The notes under the pieces: generated by a model | The model's database searches: none | What the model was told of the DNA's origin: nothing | What the model saw: only the letters and a program-made list of their open reading frames with translations | Part shown: positions 16,811-24,988 of the stretch, piece after piece | How positions within the stretch are numbered: the first letter of the stretch is position 1 | How the letters are laid out: each line of letters begins with the position of its first letter | Program-made: the position numbers and the translations under genes | Source: a bacterium | Lineage (GTDB): Bacteria; Actinomycetota; Acidimicrobiia; Spongiisociales; JAENVV01 | Assembly (NCBI GenBank): GCA_024641305.1 | Contig: JAHEDI010000032.1 | Location: 1-37,656 of the forward strand | Reading direction: 5' to 3' | DNA: 37,656 bases

Positions 16811-17806
16811 TCAGAGGTCCAGTAAATCCGCGGCGTTGCCGCCCAGCACAGCGATTCGCTCATCGTCGGACAAGTCACTGCCTTCGATCCAGCTAACCGG
16901 ATCGACCTGACCCATGTCAGCAGGGAAGTCTGTGCCAAGCATTACTCGATCTACCCCCACGACATCAACGAGACGACGGAGGTTTTCGTAGCTGTGCACC
17001 AGCGAGTCGTACCAGAGCCTACTGAGGTATTCGGATGGGAACAGGGCCGCGTGCTGGCGCGCTTCGGCGCGGACCTCGTAGGCATGATCGAACCGGGCCA
17101 CTGCCCAGCAGGCATATCCGCCGCCATGCGCAAACAATGTCTTGAGATCGGGCAGCCGGTCGAAGACCCCGCCGAAGATCATAGATCCAATGGCGATGGT
17201 GGTTTCGGTGGGGTTGGCGATCGCGTTGTGCAGGTGGTAGCGAGGGAGATGTGTTTCGAGCCGACGGTCAGACGGATGAAAGAAAACCAGCGCTCCCAAT
17301 TCTTGAGCAGCCTCAAGAACCGGAAACAGATGGGGCTCATCCCAGTTGGCCTCGTCAACGTGGGTTCCTACCGAGACCCCGACCATGCCGGGGATCTGCA
17401 TGACCCGTTCCATCTCCTCGATGGCTCGATTCGGGTCCTGCATCGGTAACGCCCCGTAGCCGGCAAACCGATCCGGCCATTGCGTGATGAAACCGGCGAT
17501 CTCGTCGTTAATCGAACGGGAGGCGGCGGCACCATCGTCGGAGCCGAGGTAATAGCGAAAGAAGATCGGGTTGAGCGATAGAATCTGCATGTCGACGCCC
17601 CCCTCGTCCATCCGTTCGATTCGTCGTTCCATCGACTCGTAGTGGGCCTTGCCCCCCATGACCTCCCGACGGTCACCGGTGACGATGATCGGCCGTCCGA
17701 GATCGTCATTTTCGATTTCCGATCCGAACCAGCCAGAGCCCGTTTCAGCTGCGGCAATCGCCGATCGTGGCAACAAATGGGCATGGACGTCGATAACTTT
17801 GGTCAT
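16811..17806 (-). CDS. Amidohydrolase-2 (COG2159, ACMSD-like), copy 2
   Basis: A 331-aa metal-dependent hydrolase or decarboxylase. Ligands are complete: H8-x-H10 (DVHAHL), H177 (FFHPS), H227 (FAHGGGY) and D293 (LGTDFPADMG). It is closer to copy 3 than to copy 1: both share GTDFP/GSDYPADMG-DPV and the L-x-SLVH block. The start ATG overlaps the stop of the upstream CMD gene (ATGA). It lies in the middle of the amidohydrolase/CMD block, so its product likely acts in one pathway with those proteins. Possible reactions are decarboxylation or ring-lactone hydrolysis. The sequence does not choose between them. Confidence 0.84.
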   Translation of the reverse strand: MTKVIDVHAHLLPRSAIAAAETGSGWFGSEIENDDLGRPIIVTGDRREVMGGKAHYESMERRIERMDEGGVDMQILSLNPIFFRYYLGSDDGAAASRSINDEIAGFITQWPDRFAGYGALPMQDPNRAIEEMERVMQIPGMVGVSVGTHVDEANWDEPHLFPVLEAAQELGALVFFHPSDRRLETHLPRYHLHNAIANPTETTIAIGSMIFGGVFDRLPDLKTLFAHGGGYACWAVARFDHAYEVRAEARQHAALFPSEYLSRLWYDSLVHSYENLRRLVDVVGVDRVMLGTDFPADMGQVDPVSWIEGSDLSDDERIAVLGGNAADLLDL

Positions 17807-18201
17807 TGGTTAGCAACCTCGGGTCGCCAGCCTTCCGTTTCAAGCTCTGCCAGAGCCTCGAGCATGCAGGTGACCCCGTAGGTGAGTACCCGGGCGCCCG
17901 CCGGATTCACCGCCACCATGAGAGCCTCTGCAATCTCTTCTGGATCGGCTCCGAGCTGAAGGGCTTTCTTGATATGGGCGGTCAAATGCGGCTGGTTGTG
18001 GGGGTTCGAGCCCAGTACTGCCAGCGCAACGATATGGAACAGCTCGTGGCCCTTCTCGTCGAACCGCCGTGGCCGGCGCCGGATAATGTCGTCGAGATGC
18101 AGCATCGTCTCGGTGTAATCGGGAAACCGTTCGGCTATCCAGGCGTGAGCCGGGTATTGCTTGCCGCGCCGCTCGGCAAATTCCTCGGCAAGCTGGCTCA
18201 T
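17803..18201 (-). CDS. Carboxymuconolactone decarboxylase-like protein (small, A)
   Basis: A 132-aa single CMD-like domain. The core helix pair is visible around residues 70-110 (HLTAHIKKALQLGADPEEIAEAL). It has no CxxC, so peroxidase activity is unlikely. CMD proteins usually form trimers or hexamers of such domains. It overlaps both neighbours by 4 bp (amidohydrolase copy 2 downstream, CMD B upstream). It is a paralogue of the next gene, and the pair may assemble as a hetero-oligomer. A role in decarboxylating a 3-oxo acid or lactone made by the amidohydrolases is inference. Confidence 0.75.
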   Translation of the reverse strand: MSQLAEEFAERRGKQYPAHAWIAERFPDYTETMLHLDDIIRRRPRRFDEKGHELFHIVALAVLGSNPHNQPHLTAHIKKALQLGADPEEIAEALMVAVNPAGARVLTYGVTCMLEALAELETEGWRPEVANQ

Positions 18202-18641
18202 GTCTTGTCCTCCATATACGTGCGCCGTTCGTGCTCGGGGCGATCAGAGATTCGATGTCCGACATCGGGTGGCTCGTACTCTCCTCGTTCCTTGAGTACG
18301 TCAACCACGCAGCGCAAGCCGTGGATAAGCGTGCGCGACCCGGACGGGGTCCATGCCACGAGAATGGCATCGATGAGCTCAGTGCGGTTGGCTCCCGCAT
18401 CAAGCGCCTTGTGCATGTGATTCTTGGCAACGGTGTCTTCGCCCAAAACAGACGCGGTGGCTGCATAGACGAGCTCTCGATACTTGGCAGGAAGCCCGTT
18501 CGGTCGATCCGTGTTGACCTGGGTCCAGGTAGCGTCAAAAGACCGGAGAAAATCGGGGGCTTCTTCGGCCAGAAGTACTTGCCACTCGAACAGGTAGCCC
18601 CGCTTGGCGTACATCTCATCGAGCAATTCCTGATCTGGCAT
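18198..18641 (-). CDS. Carboxymuconolactone decarboxylase-like protein (small, B)
   Basis: A 147-aa single CMD-like domain, paralogous to the next gene. The helix pair reads NHMHKALDAGANRTELIDAILVAW, with no CxxC. An AGGAG site lies 6 nt before the ATG. The gene follows amidohydrolase copy 3 by 20 bp and overlaps CMD A by 4 bp. The order amidohydrolase, CMD, CMD, amidohydrolase, double CMD is regular enough to suggest that the amidohydrolases and CMD proteins act on one set of intermediates. The substrate is unknown. Confidence 0.75.
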   Translation of the reverse strand: MPDQELLDEMYAKRGYLFEWQVLLAEEAPDFLRSFDATWTQVNTDRPNGLPAKYRELVYAATASVLGEDTVAKNHMHKALDAGANRTELIDAILVAWTPSGSRTLIHGLRCVVDVLKERGEYEPPDVGHRISDRPEHERRTYMEDKT

Positions 18642-18661
18642 GCAGACTCCTTGGGTGCGGT

Positions 18662-19657
18662 TCAGCCCAGCAGTCCGCTGAGATTCCTGGAAAGTATCTT
18701 CAGACGCTGTTCGTCGTCGAGCCGGGGATGAGAGCGGATGAACTCGACCGGATCGGGTTCTCCCATGTCGGCCGGGTAGTCACTGCCAAGCACGATCTGG
18801 TCGATGCCGGCCAGATCGATGATCTGGTCAAGCGTGCGATGACCATGCACCAGCGAGTCAAAGAACAGACCTTTCAGGTAGTCGGAAGGCATTCGGGCAA
18901 TGCCTTGCGCCTCGGCGCGGGCCAAATATCCATGGTCCATGCGAGCAATGCCAAGACAGCCGTAGCCACCCCCGTGGGCAAAGCAGAGCTTGAGGTCGGT
19001 CAACCGGTCGAGCACCCCCCCGAAGATGAGACTGGCGAGTGCCACCGTGGTCTCCAGCGGATTCCCGACGAGGTTTTTGAGGTGGTAGTTCGGGAGGAAC
19101 GAATTGGCTCTGCCCCGGGCCGGATGAACGAACACCAGAGTGTTGAGATCCTGGGCCGCCTCAAGCACGGGAAAGAGTTCGGGGGCGTCCCAATCGAGTC
19201 CATCGATGTTGGTACCGACGAGGACCCCGGCGAAGCCCAGATCGCGTACACACCGTTCAAGTTCCTTGACCGAGGCGGCCGGGTCCTGAAGCGGCAGAAA
19301 GCCCATGCCTCTGAATCGGGCCGGGTAGCTGCTGACAATTTCTGCGATGTCATCATTGGTCTCGGTGGCCAACGACCGGCCATCGGCCGGATCCGTGTTG
19401 TACCAATGCATGGACGGGCTGAGCGAAAGCAAATGCACATCCACCCCAATGGCGTCCATCGATGCCACCCGTTCGGCCGGGGTCTGAAGCGGAGTTGGCC
19501 ACGGGAGCGCGAACGGTTTTCCACCGACCGAACTCGTTACCTTGCCGTTCGAGTCGCGTCCAAAATCGATTCCGTAACGCAAGCCACCGCGCTGGGCTGC
19601 TTCGGCAAGTCGGGGAGGCACGATATGCGTGTGGACATCGATGACGTCATCGCTCAT
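18662..19657 (-). CDS. Amidohydrolase-2 (COG2159, ACMSD-like), copy 3
   Basis: A 331-aa metal-dependent hydrolase or decarboxylase with intact H9-x-H11 (DVHTHI), H178 (FVHPA), H228 (FAHGGGY) and D293 (LGSDYPADMG). The start at 19657 is chosen because the family begins right there (DDVIDVHTH) and a GAGAGG site precedes it; a frame reaching 19741 adds unrelated residues. It is the first gene of the amidohydrolase/CMD block, so the promoter should lie between 19658 and 19791, shared with the divergent UspA gene. Among the three copies it is closest to copy 2. Confidence 0.84.
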   Translation of the reverse strand: MSDDVIDVHTHIVPPRLAEAAQRGGLRYGIDFGRDSNGKVTSSVGGKPFALPWPTPLQTPAERVASMDAIGVDVHLLSLSPSMHWYNTDPADGRSLATETNDDIAEIVSSYPARFRGMGFLPLQDPAASVKELERCVRDLGFAGVLVGTNIDGLDWDAPELFPVLEAAQDLNTLVFVHPARGRANSFLPNYHLKNLVGNPLETTVALASLIFGGVLDRLTDLKLCFAHGGGYGCLGIARMDHGYLARAEAQGIARMPSDYLKGLFFDSLVHGHRTLDQIIDLAGIDQIVLGSDYPADMGEPDPVEFIRSHPRLDDEQRLKILSRNLSGLLG

Positions 19658-19791
19658 CTTTGGATTTCCTCTCTTTGGCCACGTCCCTGCGTAAACGCCG
19701 GGTTCCGAATTCTTCGACAATGACCGGCTCCTGGTCTGCAAGTCGAGTTTGCGTCGTCCATACTTAGTCGTATGTCAATCAACGGAGTGAA

Positions 19792-20289
19792 ATGACTCGA
19801 ATAGTGGTCGGGGTCGACGGCTCGCCCAACTCGCGCCGGGCGCTGCGCCGGGCAGTGGAAGAAGCCGAGTTGCGAGGTGGGTCGGTCGATGCGATCTACG
19901 TCTACCCACCAGCTCAGCGGAGCTGGTCCGATGACTTGATCGGGTTGGCGGTGGGGGCGGCTTCGGCCATCGGCAGCGTTACCGACGACGGCCCAGCCCA
20001 CCATCCTCCCAGTAGGGAACAAGAGGCTCATGACCAGGCCCAATCCCAGCTTGAACAATTCGTTGCTGAGGCCCTCGGCGAGGCACCGGCCCAGGAGCCG
20101 CGCTTGATGGCGATCACCGCCGGTCATCCCGCCGAGGCCCTCATCGAACAGTCGAGAACGGCCGATATGCTCGTGATTGGTACAAGAGGCCGCGGGGGCT
20201 TTGGTGGAATGCTCCTCGGCTCGGTGGCTCACCAATGTATTCAGCGAAGCCATTGCCCGGTCCTCATCTTGCCACCGGAGAAAACCTGA
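19792..20289 (+). CDS. Universal stress protein (UspA family)
   Basis: A 165-aa single Usp domain. It starts with MTRIVVGVDGSPNSRRAL and ends with the ATP-binding motif GTRGRGGFGGMLLGSVA followed by CPVLIL, so it is an ATP-binding type. There is an insertion rich in Ser, Asp and Gln around residues 55-85. A CGGAG site precedes the ATG. It is a stand-alone gene divergent from the amidohydrolase block and convergent with the ABC permease gene (9 bp between stops). It is a general stress or nucleotide-sensing protein, and no link to the pathway is evident. Confidence 0.85.
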   Translation: MTRIVVGVDGSPNSRRALRRAVEEAELRGGSVDAIYVYPPAQRSWSDDLIGLAVGAASAIGSVTDDGPAHHPPSREQEAHDQAQSQLEQFVAEALGEAPAQEPRLMAITAGHPAEALIEQSRTADMLVIGTRGRGGFGGMLLGSVAHQCIQRSHCPVLILPPEKT

Positions 20290-20298
20290 CCGCAGCAC

Positions 20299-21195
20299 CT
20301 ATTTGGACGATCCTGCCGTAAGTCCCGACACGACATATCTCTCGAGCCGGGTGTATACGAGGATAAACGGCAATACCGTGATGACGGCGAAGGCCGCCTC
20401 GGCAGGGAAGTTCGAAATCCCTTCGCTCTGTCCCATTTTGAACAACGCGAATGGCAGAGTTCTGGTGGTGGGATTGGTTGTGAGCACCAACACGAGGGTG
20501 AACTCGTTCCAGGCCTCCCGGAACGCCAGCACGGCAATGGTGATAAGCGCCGGAGCGGCTAACGGCATAACGATGAACCGCAGGCGATCCCATAGGTTGG
20601 CACCATCGACATCGGCGGCTTCCTCGATCTCGCGCGGGATCTGTTGGAAGAACCCGACCATGAGCCAGACCGCCAGAGGGACCAGTGTTCCGGCATAGAC
20701 AATGATCAAGGTAATCCGCTTGTCCAGCATGTTGGTCGCCACCGCCAACCGGTAGATCGGAACCAGGATGCCGATACTCGGGACCAGCCGGGGTAGCAGC
20801 GTGAAGAGCAGCAAGAGGTGTCGGCCGCGAAACTTGAACCTGGCGAATGCGTAGGCGGCCGGAAGCCCGATAACGATCGTCAAAAGTGCCGTCCCGAACC
20901 CAACCACCACGCTGTTTACGAACGCATTCAGGAAGTTCGGATCCGTGAAGACCTCTTTGTAGGCATGGAGTGTGGGCTGTTGAGGAACCAGCCCGAGGTT
21001 GGCAAACGTCTCGATCTTGGTCTTGATCGAAACGGACAGGGTCACCAGGAAGGGAATGAACGTCCAAACCGCCAGCATGAACAACGGCAACCCGACCAGT
21101 AATCGATGCCCGAACTTGGCGAGTTCCGTTCGCGGTTTGCCGGCCATGTGGCCGCGGCTACCTACTTTGGTTGCGTCAATCAAGTGCTCAGCCAT
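20299..21195 (-). CDS. ABC sugar transporter permease (MalG-type)
   Basis: A 298-aa membrane protein with six predicted helices and the cytoplasmic EAA loop EEAADVDGANLWDRLRFIVMP, the docking site for the ATPase. It is the second permease of a CUT1-type carbohydrate importer. It overlaps the upstream permease by one base (TGATG), so the two are co-translated. No ATPase gene follows; the operon ends here against the UspA gene. A shared MsmK-like ATPase encoded elsewhere must energise it if the system works. Confidence 0.87.
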   Translation of the reverse strand: MAEHLIDATKVGSRGHMAGKPRTELAKFGHRLLVGLPLFMLAVWTFIPFLVTLSVSIKTKIETFANLGLVPQQPTLHAYKEVFTDPNFLNAFVNSVVVGFGTALLTIVIGLPAAYAFARFKFRGRHLLLLFTLLPRLVPSIGILVPIYRLAVATNMLDKRITLIIVYAGTLVPLAVWLMVGFFQQIPREIEEAADVDGANLWDRLRFIVMPLAAPALITIAVLAFREAWNEFTLVLVLTTNPTTRTLPFALFKMGQSEGISNFPAEAAFAVITVLPFILVYTRLERYVVSGLTAGSSK

Positions 21196-22133
21196 CAGGC
21201 CTCGATCTCGTAGCGGCGGGCAACCCTCACGTAACCCAACGTGAGCACGGCGTTCAGGATCAGGATGAAGGTAGCGATGGCCAATGCCTCATTGAATTTC
21301 AATGCCCGGAAGGCGACGTTGTACATCTCCATCGCCAAGGTGGTCGTCGACCCAATCGGGCCACCACCGGTTAGAGCGAGCACAACCCCGAGACCGGTGA
21401 GGGTCGAGTAACTGAGCCAAACAGTCGAGATGACAAGCTGCGGGGCGAGCAAGGGAATTGTGAGGTATCGAGCCCGTTGCCAGGCCGAGGCACCATCGAC
21501 CAGGGCGGCGTCGAGGTAGGACGTGTCGATCGTCATCAAACCGCCCAAGAGAAGCAGGATCGTCAATGGGATGTCGGTCCAAACCTGCGTGAAGATCACC
21601 ACGGTCATCGCCCAGGTTGTCGAGGAAAGCCAGGCGGGTCCGTCGATGCCGACCGTTCCAAGAACACTGTTGATCAAGCCGAGATCAGAGTTGAACAAGA
21701 GTCGAAACATGACGGCGGCAGCCACATTCGAGATCAGATACGGTGCCAGGGTCGCCGCCCGCATCCATCGAAGGCGCCCAATGGAACGGTAGAGGGCAAA
21801 TGAAAACAGCAATCCGAGGGCGGTGCCAACGACAAGACAGCCACCGACGAAGAATCCGGTCCGGTACAAAGCGCTCCAAAAATCAGGGTCGCCGAACATG
21901 TCGGAATAGTTGAGACCACCGACGAATTCCTCGGGGAGACCCAGTTCAGGAGCTCGGTACAGACTCTGCCAGATTCCGTAAAGCACCGGAAACGCCAGAA
22001 CCGCGCTGACGGCGAATATGGCCGGGAACGAAAAGAGATATGGAGTAGCCCGGCCTTGGCCGATCTGGGCGCCGTTCCGTTCGCGAGCCTTTGACTGCTC
22101 CGGACGCTTTTTTTGTTCCTGTGTGGCGGTCAT
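21195..22133 (-). CDS. ABC sugar transporter permease (MalF-type)
   Basis: A 312-aa membrane protein with six helices and an EAA-type loop LDAALVDGASAWQRARYLTIP. It pairs with the MalG-type permease to form the CUT1 transmembrane channel. The N-terminal 30 residues are basic and cytoplasmic. It lies 134 bp downstream of the binding-protein gene, and that gap holds a strong inverted repeat. The substrate is likely a mono- or oligosaccharide or sugar derivative, inferred only from family and context. Confidence 0.87.
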   Translation of the reverse strand: MTATQEQKKRPEQSKARERNGAQIGQGRATPYLFSFPAIFAVSAVLAFPVLYGIWQSLYRAPELGLPEEFVGGLNYSDMFGDPDFWSALYRTGFFVGGCLVVGTALGLLFSFALYRSIGRLRWMRAATLAPYLISNVAAAVMFRLLFNSDLGLINSVLGTVGIDGPAWLSSTTWAMTVVIFTQVWTDIPLTILLLLGGLMTIDTSYLDAALVDGASAWQRARYLTIPLLAPQLVISTVWLSYSTLTGLGVVLALTGGGPIGSTTTLAMEMYNVAFRALKFNEALAIATFILILNAVLTLGYVRVARRYEIEA

Positions 22134-22199
22134 CTACCCGTCCCGGCGTTTCCGTTCGCTTGGCCCGACGCCACGCCGAAGGCGCTCGCCGGTTCGATA

Positions 22200-22245
22200 G
22201 CCCGGGCACGCCGCGTCCATTGAGGTGGAAACGGCCTGCCCGGGC
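22200..22245 (-). other. Intercistronic stem-loop between binding-protein and permease genes
   Basis: GCCCGGGCA (22200-22208) and TGCCCGGGC (22237-22245) are perfect 9-bp arms. The 28-nt interior has further weak pairing (GCCG with CGGC). It sits where malE-malF type operons often carry a stem-loop that lowers permease expression relative to the binding protein. There is no T run, so it is not a simple intrinsic terminator. Confidence 0.5.
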
Positions 22246-22267
22246 ATCGGGTCATTCGTTGAATTGC

Positions 22268-23572
22268 TTACAGGTCGTCAAGTAGTGGCTGGTACTGGTC
22301 GGCTAACTCTTGAGCCGTCTTGTCGGTTCCCACGACGATCTCACCGAACAGCTGCTCGAGGACGAGCTCTACCTCGCCACCGTTGAGACCGGACGGCACC
22401 GAGTCGCTCCCCGAGTAGGCGGCTCTCAGGCCCTCGTTGAAGAAGGGCCAGATGTCATCCAACCGTGGATCGGCGAGTGCAACGCTGTTGCGCATCGGTA
22501 CCGAACCGCCGGCGGCTGCATCCACGAGTTGATCCACTGTCCCGACCCATTCAATGGCCTGCATCGCTTCGTGCGGATACGGGGTCGAAGAGGTAATTGC
22601 CCAGGAGCGGGCATTCGAGATCTGGTTACCGCTACCTGAGGTTGGCGATGGAATGACGTTCCATTCGGTGCCGAGATTGAACCCTTCCAGTTCGTTGAAC
22701 TCACCAGCGACGGTGAACCCGTCGAGAATGAACGCTGCACGCTGGCCGGCAAAGGCGCCACGAGCCTCGTCTTCACCCCAGGAGATCGCCTGTGGTGGCA
22801 ACAAGCCCTCATCGGATGCCTGCAGCCACCAGTTCAAAACGTACAGACCACCTTCGGACTGCAGGTCCGGTACGGCACCGTCAAAGGGTGCGCCGGCCGC
22901 GCTAAAGAGGGTCTTCAGCGTGGTGATGCCGGTGCCCGGCTTTGCCTGAACGGTCAACGGAATGATGTCAGGGTCCGATGCCTTCACGGCTCGCATCGCG
23001 TCAAGGAAGCCATCGAGTGTTGTGATACTCGCACAGTCGACTGAGGCTGCCTCACACGCTGCGAGGTTGTAATAGATGACATCGAAGTTGGCCGTCAACG
23101 ACACCCCGTAGATCCCGTCGCCGAACATATTCTCTTCCCAGGCGATGGGGAGAATCTGGTTGTAGGCATCAGGATCTTCTTGCTCCCACAGATTCTTCTG
23201 CTCCGTCATGTCAAGCAGCAGCCCAGCGTTCTGGTAGGCCTCAATGAGGAACGTGTCGTCCTGGATGACATCCGGGAGTCGCTGTCCGGCGTCTTGCATA
23301 CGCTGGAGCTGCTGCAAAATATCATCGTTCGATTCCGTCTGCACGGTCACTTTGATGTTCGGATGCTCTGCCATAAACCCGGCCCACAAATCCGGTGGTC
23401 GGTAATAATCGCGGGAAGCCCAAATGAGCAGATCGATTTGCTCGTCGCCTCCGCTGGTACCTCCGGTTGCCGTCGTTGTATCGGACGATGACCCGCCGCA
23501 GGCGGCGACCACCATCGATAGGACTGCGAACAACGCCACAATCCGTGTCCATTTTCCAGTAGAACGAGTCAT
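22268..23572 (-). CDS. ABC sugar-binding lipoprotein (family 1)
   Basis: A 434-aa extracellular solute-binding protein. A signal peptide ends in the lipobox VVAAC with lipidated Cys25, followed by a Ser/Thr/Gly-rich tether. The mature part has the two-lobed layout of CUT1 binding proteins and is rich in Trp and acidic residues. It is the first gene of the importer operon. The AAAGGGAA ribosome site is about 12 nt from the ATG. A leader of at least 230 nt separates it from the operator-like site at 23801-23819. The ligand cannot be assigned; neighbouring sugar dehydrogenases suggest a sugar or polyol. Confidence 0.88.
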   Translation of the reverse strand: MTRSTGKWTRIVALFAVLSMVVAACGGSSSDTTTATGGTSGGDEQIDLLIWASRDYYRPPDLWAGFMAEHPNIKVTVQTESNDDILQQLQRMQDAGQRLPDVIQDDTFLIEAYQNAGLLLDMTEQKNLWEQEDPDAYNQILPIAWEENMFGDGIYGVSLTANFDVIYYNLAACEAASVDCASITTLDGFLDAMRAVKASDPDIIPLTVQAKPGTGITTLKTLFSAAGAPFDGAVPDLQSEGGLYVLNWWLQASDEGLLPPQAISWGEDEARGAFAGQRAAFILDGFTVAGEFNELEGFNLGTEWNVIPSPTSGSGNQISNARSWAITSSTPYPHEAMQAIEWVGTVDQLVDAAAGGSVPMRNSVALADPRLDDIWPFFNEGLRAAYSGSDSVPSGLNGGEVELVLEQLFGEIVVGTDKTAQELADQYQPLLDDL

Positions 23573-23722
23573 TCGCTCAGTTTCCCTTTCATCAGCGTCC
23601 GTCAGGGTCTGCCGGACTCCGGATCTTGCTTACGTCGCGTACCTATCTCGCCGACGTCTGAACTCTCGATTGCGTTGAAACGTACTCCGACAACAAGCCA
23701 GAGAGTGGAATGGGTGGCACTT

Positions 23723-23743
23723 TTATCGTGGTTCGACAACCAC
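23723..23743 (-). other. Possible six-codon leader ORF (uORF) in the importer leader
   Basis: A GTG-started frame reads MVVEPR and stops at TAA. A strong GGAGGAGA site (complement of 23751-23758) lies 7 nt upstream. Its first two codons are part of a 6-bp hairpin (arms GTGGTT and AACCAC, 23728-23743, loop of 4). It ends 150 bp before the binding-protein ATG. It could be a leader peptide or chance; nothing proves translation. Confidence 0.25.
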
Positions 23744-23800
23744 CCCGTTCTCTCCTCCGGTCTGCCGCGTTGCGAGACCCAAACCATCGAGGCCCCGAAT

Positions 23801-23819
23801 ATCGTGCATCATATACGAT
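23801..23819. promoter_or_regulatory. Operator-like 19-bp palindrome, site B (importer promoter)
   Basis: ATCGTGCATCATATACGAT has arms ATCGT and ACGAT. It matches site A (27275-27293) at 17 of 19 positions, and the two differences are a compensating pair (A to G in one arm, T to C in the other). It overlaps a TATGAT-like -10 on the minus strand, consistent with a repressor site for the sugar importer operon. Confidence 0.6.
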
Positions 23820-23864
23820 GCGAATCGGGGAGGGGCTGGAAATACGGATAGTTGTCCACGCTCC

Positions 23865-23890
23865 CTCAGAGCGTTTGGCAGCCCTCTGAG
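23865..23890 (-). terminator. Hairpin after the ketopantoate-reductase-like gene
   Basis: CTCAGAG (23865-23871) and CTCTGAG (23884-23890) form a 7-bp stem with a 12-nt loop. It lies 59 bp after the upstream gene's stop and ahead of the importer promoter. It could end the upstream transcript. No T tract follows, so the assignment is weak. Confidence 0.3.
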
Positions 23891-23948
23891 CCCCGAGCAC
23901 CGGGGGACGCCCTACTCCACATGCGTCGCTCACGAGAGGCGCACCTGA

Positions 23949-24983
23949 TCAATCTTCGCTCATCAACATCTTGAGCCGGTCGAGATTGTCGGGACTCATC
24001 TCGAGTTGCCCACGGTCAATCTGGCCGTAGATCTCGAAGACCGCCGAGTTGGCGGGGGTTCGAACGCCAACCTCAGCACCCTTCTTGACGATGAGACCCG
24101 TGATGAACTCATATTCGCTGCGTCGCCCCTTTCGCTGATCTTGCACGACGGCGGTTACGGCATCTTCGCCAACATGGGCATTGAGCGTGTCCATTGCCTT
24201 GAGGAGAACCTCGTCGGTTCCGCCACTGAACTCTTCAGCGCTCAGACCAAACACGGGTTCAAGTCGATACCCGAGGGCTTTTCCGACCGCAACGGACTCC
24301 TTTCCCAAACTCACCGAAATCTCTCGCATACCCGGCAATCGGGCAGCTTCCGCGTTGCGCAGTCCGAACAATCCAAACGGACCCATGACCATGGTGTTGG
24401 CGACCAGCTTGGTCCACTTTGAGCCATAAATGTTCGTCGACACTTCGGTTCTGGCAACCGCCGACAGAAGGTCGGCCAGCCTCTCAGCCCGAGCGGTAAT
24501 GGAGCCGTCCAGTTCCCCAACGGTTAGCCAGGTACCCGAACGAGAGGTGTTGCGGGTCACGATGCCTGGTTCATAGATGTCGCCCGACAACTCGATGGCA
24601 CATCCGATTGTCCGACCACGTCCAACGATCTCAGCATGCGCATCGTCGTTCATCGAGTTCTGAATGCCGACCAGTACGCCGTCTTTCGCAAGATACGGTT
24701 CAATAAGTTGCACGGCCCATTTGGTGTCGTACGACTTCACGCAAATAATGGCCAGATCAAACAGCGGTTTGATGGAAGCCAAATCACAAATGTGATTGGC
24801 ATTGACAGAAACATGCAGGTCAAGGTCTGGCATGTTGATACGGAGCCCGTCCGACCGCATCTTCTCAACATGCTCAGGCCACTGGTCAATTATGGTGACA
24901 TCGTGGCCGGCGTCGGTGAGGTCGGCGGCAACACTCGAACCGATCGCGCCTGTTCCGACCACACCAATCTTTGTGAAAGCCAT
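23949..24983 (-). CDS. Ketopantoate reductase-family (ApbA/PanE-like) dehydrogenase
   Basis: A 344-aa NADPH-dependent 2-keto acid reductase fold. It has a Rossmann motif GTGAIG, an N109 in the QNSMN loop and a catalytic lysine K192 in SKWTKLVAN. The C-terminal domain carries the acidic residue in GRRSEYEFITG. It begins 5 bp after the Gfo/Idh copy 3 stop, on the same strand. It probably works in the same pathway and need not be a true pantothenate enzyme. Many PanE-like proteins in catabolic clusters reduce other branched or sugar-derived ketoacids. Confidence 0.83.
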   Translation of the reverse strand: MAFTKIGVVGTGAIGSSVAADLTDAGHDVTIIDQWPEHVEKMRSDGLRINMPDLDLHVSVNANHICDLASIKPLFDLAIICVKSYDTKWAVQLIEPYLAKDGVLVGIQNSMNDDAHAEIVGRGRTIGCAIELSGDIYEPGIVTRNTSRSGTWLTVGELDGSITARAERLADLLSAVARTEVSTNIYGSKWTKLVANTMVMGPFGLFGLRNAEAARLPGMREISVSLGKESVAVGKALGYRLEPVFGLSAEEFSGGTDEVLLKAMDTLNAHVGEDAVTAVVQDQRKGRRSEYEFITGLIVKKGAEVGVRTPANSAVFEIYGQIDRGQLEMSPDNLDRLKMLMSED

Positions 24984-24988
24984 CCCGA

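Noticed and set aside
19759-19774. Possible operator CATAC-TTAGTC-GTATG upstream of the UspA gene
   Set aside because: The arms are only 5 bp, so chance occurrence is likely, and no second copy was found.
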